From UBA5359 sp028699365 [NCBI: bacterium] (GTDB taxonomy: Bacteria; UBP13; UBA5359), in the NCBI GenBank assembly GCA_028699365.1, contig JAQVUQ010000197.1, positions 1 through 5,661 of the forward strand: a stretch of 5,661 bases of DNA. Direction: 5' to 3'. The notes beneath the pieces are model-generated. The model made no database searches. It worked only from the letters and a program-made list of their open reading frames with translations, and was not told where the DNA came from. This document shows, piece after piece, positions 1 through 5,485 of this stretch. The first letter of the stretch is position 1; each line of letters opens with the position of its first letter. The position numbers and the translations under genes were made by a program.

Positions 1-552
1 CTGCAACAGGCATACGATATCGTCCACGTCGCCTGTCAGCCGTGCTGCCGCCTCCGGAGAGCATACCGGCACCGCCAGAATCAGACGTGCCGGTTTCTCG
101 GCCAGCACGGCCCTGGCTGCCGCCTGAGCCGTCACCCCGGTAGCCAGGCCGTCGTCAACCAGTATGACCGTCTTGCCTGCTATATCCACGGCAGGACGAT
201 TGCCGCGGTAAAGGCGTAATCTCCTGTGCATCTCTGCTGTCTCATGGCCGGCTATCCTGTCGATGTCCTGCTCTCCGATTCCCAACTGACGGACAAGCGA
301 TTCGTTTATGACCCTGACTTCCGGAGCAATAGCGCCGATGCCCAGCTCCGGCTGTCCGGGCGCTCCCAGTTTGCGCGCGACAATGATATCAAGTTGTGCT
401 CCCAGCGCACGCGCGACTTCACAGCCCACGGGAACACCGCCGCGCGGCAGTGCCAGCACCAGCGTGCCCTTGCCTTTGAAATCGATGAGTTTTTGAGCCA
501 GGCGTCTGCCTGCATCATATCTGTCTTTGAATATGAAGGGGCTCTCTTCCAT
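1..552 (-). CDS. Phosphoribosyltransferase-domain protein (3' end beyond window)
   Basis: The first 184 residues are visible and the frame is still open at the window edge. The N-terminus (MEESPFIFKDRYDAGRRLA) and the LALPRGGVPVG segment at residues 33-43 are typical of the predicted phosphoribosyltransferases of the COG1926 type. The PRPP-binding loop is VILVDDGLATGVT at 129-141, with the paired acidic residues followed by the ATG turn. These enzymes bind PRPP and transfer its ribose phosphate to or from a base or similar nucleophile. The physiological substrate of this subfamily is not established, and some members are fused to a hydrolase domain, which cannot be judged here. The start is chosen because a GGAG lies 9 nt upstream of the ATG and the family N-terminus begins there. 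It is divergent from the plus-strand operon and probably unrelated to it. Domain call is solid; exact function is unknown. Confidence 0.88.
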   Translation of the reverse strand, partial: MEESPFIFKDRYDAGRRLAQKLIDFKGKGTLVLALPRGGVPVGCEVARALGAQLDIIVARKLGAPGQPELGIGAIAPEVRVINESLVRQLGIGEQDIDRIAGHETAEMHRRLRLYRGNRPAVDIAGKTVILVDDGLATGVTAQAAARAVLAEKPARLILAVPVCSPEAAARLTGDVDDIVCLLQ

Positions 553-561
553 TCGGTTTCA

Positions 562-565
562 CTCC
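562..565 (-). promoter_or_regulatory. Ribosome binding site of the phosphoribosyltransferase gene
   Basis: On the minus strand GGAG sits 9 nt before the ATG at 552. It supports this start. Confidence 0.65.
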
Positions 566-614
566 ACATATAGCGCTCTGATATCGTTAGCTGATGGCGA
601 GGAATACCTGATTT

Positions 615-624
615 GGTAATTACC
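615..624. other. 10-bp perfect palindrome GGTAATTACC in the divergent intergenic region
   Basis: GGTAATTACC is a perfect two-fold symmetric site about 48 bp upstream of the plus-strand -35 box and about 63 bp from the minus-strand start codon. Its place between two divergent genes would suit a regulator binding site, but a 10-bp palindrome can occur by chance and no second copy was seen. No clear minus-strand -35/-10 pair was found in this gap. Confidence 0.25.
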
Positions 625-671
625 CATTTGCATTATTCACTAAACCGTACGTTCTTGTCTGCCCTGCGACA

Positions 672-700
672 TTGACACTTTAACAGATGCAAACTATTAT
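672..700 (+). promoter_or_regulatory. Sigma70-type promoter of the plus-strand operon
   Basis: A consensus -35 box TTGACA (672-677) is followed by a 17-bp spacer and TATTAT (695-700), one mismatch from TATAAT. The predicted transcript start is near 707, giving a leader of roughly 44 nt before the TTG start at 751. The flanking DNA is clearly AT-richer than the coding sequence. No similarly good promoter was seen between 751 and 5412, so this is probably the main promoter for the downstream gene cluster. Confidence 0.75.
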
Positions 701-739
701 TATTTATATGACCTTTGAGAATGTGACCGCTTGGTTCGT

Positions 740-744
740 GGAGG
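740..744 (+). promoter_or_regulatory. Strong ribosome binding site fixing the TTG start at 751
   Basis: GGAGG lies 6 nt upstream of TTG 751. No ATG or GTG in this frame is equally well placed, so the unusual start codon rests on this site. Confidence 0.75.
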
Positions 745-750
745 TGCCTT

Positions 751-1230
751 TTGTCGGTAGTATTCTTAGTGGCTCCCATACTTGCTCCGGCCGTGACGGC
801 GGCAGGCTGGCCTATACTTTGCGGTGCCGTTGCCGGGGCTGCCAACTTGCTGGGCTACAACACTCTTAAATCGGAAAACGCGACGGTTGCGAGCAGTGAA
901 AAACGTGTATCCGTGGATATACCCGTTGAAGGGGCGGAGGGTGTGACGGCATCAATCCGGCGGGAAAGCGAATTTACTATCGCCAGAGATGATATCACGG
1001 CTGTCTTCAGGCGTTATGCCGACGGGCAATGCAGGCTTCACGTATCCGGCACCAACAGAACCGAGGCGGAACTCGAGAGTATCGGCAGCGAACTGCTGGG
1101 TCGGGTAGTTCAGCAGTATGCCTACAACAGAGTGGTCACCGAGCTGAAGAGCAAGGGATATGTCATTACCGGCGAAGAAACGGCAGCCGATCAGACTATC
1201 AGAATAAACGTGTGCAAGCATGTTGAGTGA
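751..1230 (+). CDS. DUF1257/Ycf35-like protein with hydrophobic N-terminus
   Basis: A 159-residue protein that starts at TTG behind a strong ribosome binding site. Residues 3-36 are hydrophobic and rich in Ala, Gly, Val and Leu, with a Pro-containing stretch. They could form a membrane hairpin or a single anchor. The rest is soluble: VFRRYADGQCRLHVSG around 85-100, then a region from about 108 to the end with QQYAYNRVVTELKSKGYVI and a final beta-like TIRINVCK. That tail resembles the end of DUF1257 (chloroplast Ycf35) proteins, where a QxYA helix is followed by a short strand. The family assignment is from memory and is supported by context: a DUF2997 gene and a Ycf46-like AAA ATPase, its usual partners, lie downstream. 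The hydrophobic N-terminus is not what I expect of ordinary Ycf35, so this is a divergent member. Function unknown. It is the first gene after the promoter and overlaps the next gene by 11 nt. Confidence 0.6.
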   Translation: MSVVFLVAPILAPAVTAAGWPILCGAVAGAANLLGYNTLKSENATVASSEKRVSVDIPVEGAEGVTASIRRESEFTIARDDITAVFRRYADGQCRLHVSGTNRTEAELESIGSELLGRVVQQYAYNRVVTELKSKGYVITGEETAADQTIRINVCKHVE

Positions 1231-2023
1231 GGTTGATTTGGGCAGATTCGATCATCTTGAAATGGACGACGATCCATCCGGAGAACTCGACCCTCTTCCC
1301 GGCGACAGGGACATAATCGATCATGTGTATTATCTCGATGCGGCCGATGAGGCCTTTGCCGTAGAGGATTACGAGAGGGCCTTGTCCTACTATTCACGGT
1401 CGCTGCAATATGACATCAACACTGAGGATGCCTGGCTGGGGCAATTGCGCTGTCTTATCGAGATGAGGGAGTTGCAGGAGGCGGTGGTCTGGTCCGATAG
1501 AGCCATGGAGCGCATGCCTAACTCAGCCGTGATTCTGGCTGCCAGAGGGATGGCTGAGGCCAGGCTGGGCAGGATGGAGAAGGCCATCGGCTTTTCCGAT
1601 GCCGCTCTTGCCGCCAAGGGTGTAAAGCCTTTCGTCTGGATAGCTCGTGGAGACGTTCTCATTGTCACCAGTAACGACAGCGCCAAGGCCTGCTTTTACA
1701 AAGGTGTGGAGATGGCTCCCGGCGATTGGCGGGTGCGCTCTGCCATTGCCCAGGCATATCTGATCCGCGGGCGCTTTCATCAGGCGCTGGAGAATCTGCG
1801 TCACGCCGTCCGTCTGGATTCAAACCGTTTCTATTGCTGGTACTGGATAGGGAGATGCTGCGAGGAACTGGGAGAGGTCAAAGATGCCGCTATCGCTTAT
1901 AAACGTGCTCTGTCGATAAAATCGGACTTCAAAAGAGCACAGGAAGCGCTGGCGCAGCTTAATAAACGTCGCAGTATCTGGACAGGACTGGGCAATTGGC
2001 TGAGAAGACTTAGGGGAGGTTGA
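1220..2023 (+). CDS. Tetratricopeptide repeat (TPR) protein
   Basis: The protein has 267 residues. After an acidic leader (residues 1-35, many Asp and Glu) come about six TPR units, roughly 36-69, 70-103, 104-137, 138-169, 170-203 and 204-237. Each carries the usual pattern of small and aromatic residues (for example AFAVEDYERALSYYSRSLQ, then GRCCEELGEVKDAAIAYKRA). The fourth unit is shortened and the weakest match. The C-terminal tail (249-267) is basic and Trp-rich (KRRSIWTGLGNWLRRLRGG) and could be an amphipathic membrane- or protein-binding helix. TPR arrays bind other proteins, so this is probably a scaffold or adaptor for the products of the neighbouring genes. No signal peptide is visible, so a cytoplasmic location is likely. 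The ATG start lies inside the end of the preceding gene and lacks a good ribosome binding site, which suggests translational coupling. A later Met at residue 15 is a possible alternative. Confidence 0.87.
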   Translation: MLSEVDLGRFDHLEMDDDPSGELDPLPGDRDIIDHVYYLDAADEAFAVEDYERALSYYSRSLQYDINTEDAWLGQLRCLIEMRELQEAVVWSDRAMERMPNSAVILAARGMAEARLGRMEKAIGFSDAALAAKGVKPFVWIARGDVLIVTSNDSAKACFYKGVEMAPGDWRVRSAIAQAYLIRGRFHQALENLRHAVRLDSNRFYCWYWIGRCCEELGEVKDAAIAYKRALSIKSDFKRAQEALAQLNKRRSIWTGLGNWLRRLRGG

Positions 2024-2026
2024 TGG

Positions 2027-2236
2027 ATGGCCAGGCATGAGTTGGAGATAGTGATAAGTCCGGACGGCGTGGTAGAGGTGGAAGTTAAAGGGGCCAAGGG
2101 GAAGAAGTGTCTCGAATACCTGGAGGTGTTCAATTCCATCGGCACCGTTAAGGATAAGCGCCTGACCGGTGAATACTATGCGCCGGAGTCCGAGGTATCC
2201 ATCACCAGTCAGACCCGGACTCGTTTTACTAATTGA
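2027..2236 (+). CDS. DUF2997 family small protein
   Basis: This is a 69-residue protein. The opening HELEIVISPDGVVEVEVKG forms a strand-turn-strand, followed by KGKKCLEYLEVFNSIGTVKD, a helix with a Cys at residue 29, and then TGEYY. This is the layout I recall for DUF2997, a small domain found next to DUF1257 and Ycf46-type AAA proteins. No biochemical role is established for the family. Its size and lack of catalytic motifs suggest a binding partner or a substrate rather than an enzyme. The start is well supported by GGGGAGGT (2013-2020) ending 6 nt before the ATG, and the gene follows the TPR stop codon by only 3 nt. An overlapping ATG at 2023 is in another frame and is rejected. The C-terminus (residues 52-69) is polar and probably flexible. 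Confidence 0.75.
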   Translation: MARHELEIVISPDGVVEVEVKGAKGKKCLEYLEVFNSIGTVKDKRLTGEYYAPESEVSITSQTRTRFTN

Positions 2237-2256
2237 GCGGCTGGATAGGGTAGTTT

Positions 2257-3291
2257 ATGCAATGTCCCTCCTGTGGTTTTGAGAATATACCCGGTAGCTC
2301 TCGCTGTTGCTCCTGCTCAGCCGATCTGCAGGCGAGGAAGAGGGTCGAGTCCGTTTATCCGCCACGTTGCAAAAAGAGCAGGTTGGAGCGCGATTTTGAA
2401 TGGGCCTTTAACAACAGTGCCGTCCTGGCACCTGTAGCACGCTGTCTGGATTCATTGACAGCCTTCCGCTCTGCGATCTTCACATCCATCGGACGTACAT
2501 TTGCGATCATAAATCCCTTGTATTATTTCCGTTTGTTGCCCCATGCCGTGCCTGGTCTGGTACAGATCTATGGTCATGATCGCGACAGCCGGGGATGGCT
2601 GATTCTCTTTGGCTTTCTGGCACTGCTGGCAGGCACTCTGTATATATACGGGACACCCTTCTTCATCCCGCTGATCTGGTTGGTGCTCGGGCTCTCTATT
2701 GCGTCTGCATCGGCGGCGGCAAGCCCGCCTTCGCCTGAAGGCGGTGCGATGCTGAACCGCCGCCGCATAGGACACGCTCTTATATTGCTGTATCTCTACC
2801 TGTGTATTTACCTGGCGGCATGGTATATATTTCAAAGAACCCACATGATATGCAACATCAACAGAGATGCCTGGACCGGCAGACTGTCGTCGGGAGATAC
2901 TCTGCTCCTGAACAGGAAGGCGCCTCTGCACCGGGGAGACATAATCGCTGGAAACTGGCGCTATTGGGAAAACGCCGGGGAGATTATCGGTATTCCGGGT
3001 GACAGGATAACGGTGGGCAGCCGGATACGCCTTAACGGTAGAATTGTAAGCGACGTCATTATGCCGGGTGCCGACGAGGCCGGCAGGTCGGCTTCAATAG
3101 TATTGGGAGAGAACGATTACTGGATTCTGGTCAGGGCGGAGAACGGGCCGCCGCCTCCGGAGGATAACCGTTATCAGTCATATCTGGACATAATGGTTCG
3201 GGACGGTATCATTGCAAGAGAGAATGTATGGGGCAGGGTGACGGCCGTCCTCGGCCCGCCCTCCCATAGAAGAATACTGAGGGGGAGGTAA
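2257..3291 (+). CDS. Zinc-ribbon membrane protein with degenerate signal peptidase I-like (S26) domain
   Basis: This 344-residue protein has three parts. First is a zinc ribbon, CPSC at 3-6 and CCSC at 17-20 (Cx2C-x10-Cx2C). Next is a membrane region with likely helices near 113-131, 134-154 and 171-192. Last is a C-terminal domain (about 200-344) that follows the order of signal peptidase I: GD at 213-214, the RGDII strand at 226-230, IGIPGD at 244-249, an LNG turn at 259-261 and a closing WGRV at 325-328. Aligned on these landmarks, the nucleophilic Ser falls on Ala205 and the general-base Lys on Gly241, so both catalytic residues are absent. Known active enzymes need this Ser-Lys pair, so I infer a non-cleaving, probably substrate- or partner-binding protein. 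The domain would sit on the far side of the membrane from the zinc ribbon if there are three helices. The gene lies 20 nt after the DUF2997 gene, with a weak AGGG ribosome binding site. Confidence 0.78.
   Translation: MQCPSCGFENIPGSSRCCSCSADLQARKRVESVYPPRCKKSRLERDFEWAFNNSAVLAPVARCLDSLTAFRSAIFTSIGRTFAIINPLYYFRLLPHAVPGLVQIYGHDRDSRGWLILFGFLALLAGTLYIYGTPFFIPLIWLVLGLSIASASAAASPPSPEGGAMLNRRRIGHALILLYLYLCIYLAAWYIFQRTHMICNINRDAWTGRLSSGDTLLLNRKAPLHRGDIIAGNWRYWENAGEIIGIPGDRITVGSRIRLNGRIVSDVIMPGADEAGRSASIVLGENDYWILVRAENGPPPPEDNRYQSYLDIMVRDGIIARENVWGRVTAVLGPPSHRRILRGR
3284..3288 (+). promoter_or_regulatory. Ribosome binding site fixing the TTG start at 3296
   Basis: GGAGG within a run GGGGGAGG lies 7 nt upstream of TTG 3296, overlapping the last codons of the preceding gene. 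The next in-frame ATG (3356) would remove the conserved start of the PilT domain, so TTG is preferred. Confidence 0.75.
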
Positions 3292-3295
3292 CTAA

Positions 3296-4369
3296 TTGGT
3301 TTTTTCGGACTTGCTCAGAGAAGCCGTTGACAGAGGTGCATCCGATCTTCACCTTATGGCCGGTATGCCGCCCGTATTCAGGATAAACGGGGAGATAATA
3401 GTCTCCGATCGCCAACAACTCAGCGCTTCCGGGACAGAGGAACTGGTTATGGCCGATTTGACGCCTGCCAGGAGAGAGACGCTGGAGCAGGAACTGCAGC
3501 TCTGCTACTCCCTTACGATGCCGGAGGTGGGATATTTCAGGATAACCGTCTACTACGAGCAGGGTACCCTGGGAGTTTCCGTGCGCGTGGGCATGACGGT
3601 GATCCGCAGCCTGGAGGAACTGGGGCTGCCTTCGACGATAGCCGAATTGACCCGGCGTCCGGCCGGGCTTATTCTCGTTACCGGGCCAACTGGTTCCGGC
3701 AAGACGACGACGCTCAATTCGATGGTGGATATGATCAACCGTGAGCGCCGCTGCAAGATAATCATGGTAGAGGATCCCATAGAGTACATCCATTCCAACA
3801 AGCAGAGCATCGTCGTGCAGCAGGAGCTATATACCGATACCCATTCTTTCGGACGAGCCCTGATTCATATCCTGCGGCAGGACCCGGACGTTATCGCCGT
3901 GGGTGAAATGCGCGACCTGGAAACCATCTCGGCGGCGTTGACCGCAGCGGAAACGGGCCATCTGGTGATCAGCACCCTGCATACGCCCGATGCGCCGCAA
4001 ACGGTGGATCGCATCGTCGATGTCTTTCCCGCCGATCAACAGCCCCAGATCAGGGCGCAGTTGGCCAATGCCCTGGAAGCCGTCATCTCCCAGAAGCTCC
4101 TGCCTCGCGTCGATTGCGAGGGGCGCATCATGGCATCCGAGATCATGACGGCTACGCCGGCCGTGCGCAATATCATACGCGAGAACAAGATCCAGACGCT
4201 CTACAACTCCATTGCCACCGGACAATCTTTCGGCATGCAGACCATGGACGCCTGCCTGCGCCGCCTCTATCAGCAGGGCATAATCACCTACGATACGGCC
4301 GCCACCAGGGCCAGGTTTCCGGCCGAACTGAGGTCTCCCGGCTCCAGCAACGGCGGAGTGCTCAAGTGA
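3296..4369 (+). CDS. PilT-like type IV pilus retraction / secretion ATPase
   Basis: The 357-residue product has the normal length and architecture of PilT. The N-terminal PAS-like domain carries SDLHLMAGMPPVFRINGEI at 16-34. The RecA-like domain has Walker A GPTGSGKTTT at 130-139, the Asp box VEDPIEY at 158-164, Walker B RQDPDVIAVGEMRD at 194-207 and the His box STLHTPDAPQTVDRIVDVFP at 226-245. The C-terminal AVRNIIRE at 289-296 is the AIRNLIRE-type motif linked to retraction in PilT. Members form hexameric rings at the inner membrane and use ATP to drive pilus disassembly or related motor work. All nucleotide-binding residues look intact, so it should be active. No pilin, PilB, PilC or prepilin peptidase gene is visible, so its partner is unclear; it may serve the local gene set instead. 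It starts at TTG, 4 nt after the previous stop, and overlaps the next gene by 4 nt. Confidence 0.93.
   Translation: MVFSDLLREAVDRGASDLHLMAGMPPVFRINGEIIVSDRQQLSASGTEELVMADLTPARRETLEQELQLCYSLTMPEVGYFRITVYYEQGTLGVSVRVGMTVIRSLEELGLPSTIAELTRRPAGLILVTGPTGSGKTTTLNSMVDMINRERRCKIIMVEDPIEYIHSNKQSIVVQQELYTDTHSFGRALIHILRQDPDVIAVGEMRDLETISAALTAAETGHLVISTLHTPDAPQTVDRIVDVFPADQQPQIRAQLANALEAVISQKLLPRVDCEGRIMASEIMTATPAVRNIIRENKIQTLYNSIATGQSFGMQTMDACLRRLYQQGIITYDTAATRARFPAELRSPGSSNGGVLK
4355..4358 (+). promoter_or_regulatory. Ribosome binding site fixing the GTG start at 4366
   Basis: GGAG lies 7 nt upstream of GTG 4366, within the end of the PilT-like gene. The GTGA overlap of start and stop suggests coupled translation. 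Confidence 0.65.
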
Positions 4370-5412
4370 GGCTGCTGCAGGGATACCGGGCCGTAGCCGG
4401 CGGCGAACGTTTGCCGTCTTTTGCCGCAGATCGGAGCCGGCTGGATGAAAAGATCGAAGCGGCCGACCGGCTGCTTTGCCGCTGCTGCCTGTGCGAGCGG
4501 CGCTGCGGGGTAGACAGGTATAACGGAGAGACCGGCTTTTGCGGTGCCGCCAGGGAGGGGTCTTACTTCTTTGAGCATATACTCTGGGGCGAGGAGAAGC
4601 CGCTGATTCCCTCTCACGAGATATTCTTCACCGGCTGCAACATGCGCTGCAATTACTGCTACTCCTGGGAACACGTGGAAGATCCTTCCGGAGGGCGTAT
4701 CCTGGCTCCGGAGGAGATGGCCGGCCTCATAGACAGGCGCAGCCTGGAGGGAGCAATCAACGTCAACCTCATAGGCGGAGAGCCCACAGTCAATCTACCG
4801 TATATATTCAAAGTTTTGCGTTGCCTGCAGCGTCCCACGGCGATCGTCTGGAACTCCAATTTCCATATGTCGCGGGAGGCCATGAGCCTGCTTGACGGAG
4901 TGGTGGATCTATATCTGGGAGATTTTCGCTTCGGCAACAATGAGTGTGCCGTCAGGCTGGCCGGCACGCCGGATTACTTCGATGCGGCGGCACGGAACTT
5001 CATGGCGGCGGCTTCGTCCGGTGACCTCATCATCAGGCATCTGCTGCTGCCGGGACATACGGATTGCTGCCTCAAGCCGATAGCGGAATGGGTATCCCGC
5101 CACCTCCCCGGTGTGCCTTTCAACCTTATGTTTCAGTATACCCCCTTCCACAGGGCGCTGTCGTGCCCGCAAATGTGCCGCTCGCTGACTGAGGAGGAGG
5201 AAGACACCGCCCGGCGCATGGTGGAGGGGCTGGGACTGAATACTTGCCTGTGGAATACTCCCTTAAAGGGAGCGGCGGCTCTGCCGTCGAACGATAACCG
5301 GGAGGAATTGAAAACAACCATCACCTTCAGGCCGGACGGGCGGGTAGGTATAATGCATCTCTACGACGATCTGTTGGACGTGGTGAAGATGTTGGGAAGG
5401 GGGTATCCGTGA
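4366..5412 (+). CDS. Radical SAM protein, PflX-like, with extra N-terminal cysteine cluster
   Basis: This 348-residue protein starts at GTG in a 4-nt overlap with the PilT-like gene. The radical SAM signature CNMRCNYC (Cys91, Cys95, Cys98) sits in IFFTGCNMRCNYCYSWE, and the SAM-binding GGEP is at 137-140. These enzymes use a [4Fe-4S] cluster to cleave S-adenosylmethionine and make a 5'-deoxyadenosyl radical. The N-terminus has C40-x2-C43-x3-C47-x11-C59 (CLCERRCGVDRYNGETGFCGA), plus Cys38 and Cys41. That matches the region before the core in PflX/COG1313-type proteins, which resemble pyruvate formate-lyase activating enzyme. It may bind a second cluster or zinc. The rest forms a partial barrel, with another cysteine pair at 266 and 271. 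The substrate is unknown; a role in modifying or maturing a neighbouring gene product is inferred only from context. The same frame is open upstream to 4114, but that stretch overlaps the PilT-like gene and has no family similarity. Confidence 0.88.
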   Translation: MRLLQGYRAVAGGERLPSFAADRSRLDEKIEAADRLLCRCCLCERRCGVDRYNGETGFCGAAREGSYFFEHILWGEEKPLIPSHEIFFTGCNMRCNYCYSWEHVEDPSGGRILAPEEMAGLIDRRSLEGAINVNLIGGEPTVNLPYIFKVLRCLQRPTAIVWNSNFHMSREAMSLLDGVVDLYLGDFRFGNNECAVRLAGTPDYFDAAARNFMAAASSGDLIIRHLLLPGHTDCCLKPIAEWVSRHLPGVPFNLMFQYTPFHRALSCPQMCRSLTEEEEDTARRMVEGLGLNTCLWNTPLKGAAALPSNDNREELKTTITFRPDGRVGIMHLYDDLLDVVKMLGRGYP

Positions 5413-5471
5413 ATAAGTTGCTGATTTGCCGGAGGCGGGTTTGATTATATTTCATGGATGTCCCCTAAAGA

Positions 5472-5476
5472 GGAGG
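5472..5476 (+). promoter_or_regulatory. Ribosome binding site of the AAA ATPase gene
   Basis: GGAGG (in AGAGGAGGT) lies 9 nt upstream of ATG 5486. Confidence 0.75.
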
Positions 5477-5485
5477 TCAGAAGCG

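Noticed and set aside
306-569. 87-codon minus-strand frame overlapping the phosphoribosyltransferase gene
   Set aside because: It is out of frame with the phosphoribosyltransferase and shows no family features.
226-573. 115-codon plus-strand open frame opposite the phosphoribosyltransferase gene
   Set aside because: The minus strand here carries a recognisable phosphoribosyltransferase domain with a PRPP loop; the plus-strand translation resembles nothing.
2452-2931. 159-codon minus-strand open frame opposite the membrane protein gene
   Set aside because: Gln/Arg-rich translation typical of antisense frames, with no recognised domain; the plus-strand frame has a zinc ribbon, membrane helices and an S26-like domain.
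3154-3175. Two adjacent small palindromes (CCTCCGGAGG and GATAACCGTTATC)
   Set aside because: Both are inside the coding region of the S26-like domain and short enough to arise by chance.
2257-3291. Reading the S26-like protein as the prepilin peptidase partner of the PilT-like ATPase
   Set aside because: Prepilin peptidases belong to a different aspartic membrane family; the motifs here follow signal peptidase I, and the catalytic residues are missing.
3209-3793. 194-codon minus-strand open frame opposite the PilT-like gene
   Set aside because: The plus strand encodes clear PilT motifs here; the antisense product has no recognisable domain and is typical of mirror frames in GC-rich genes.
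4114-4365. Upstream extension of the radical SAM reading frame to an ATG at 4114
   Set aside because: It lies inside the PilT-like gene in another frame, encodes a low-complexity sequence with no family resemblance, and a well-placed GTG with a ribosome binding site exists at 4366.
5258-5272. Inverted repeat CTCCCTTAAAGGGAG, arms of 7 bp
   Set aside because: It lies inside the radical SAM coding region, has a one-base centre and no T-run, so it is neither a stable terminator nor a likely operator.
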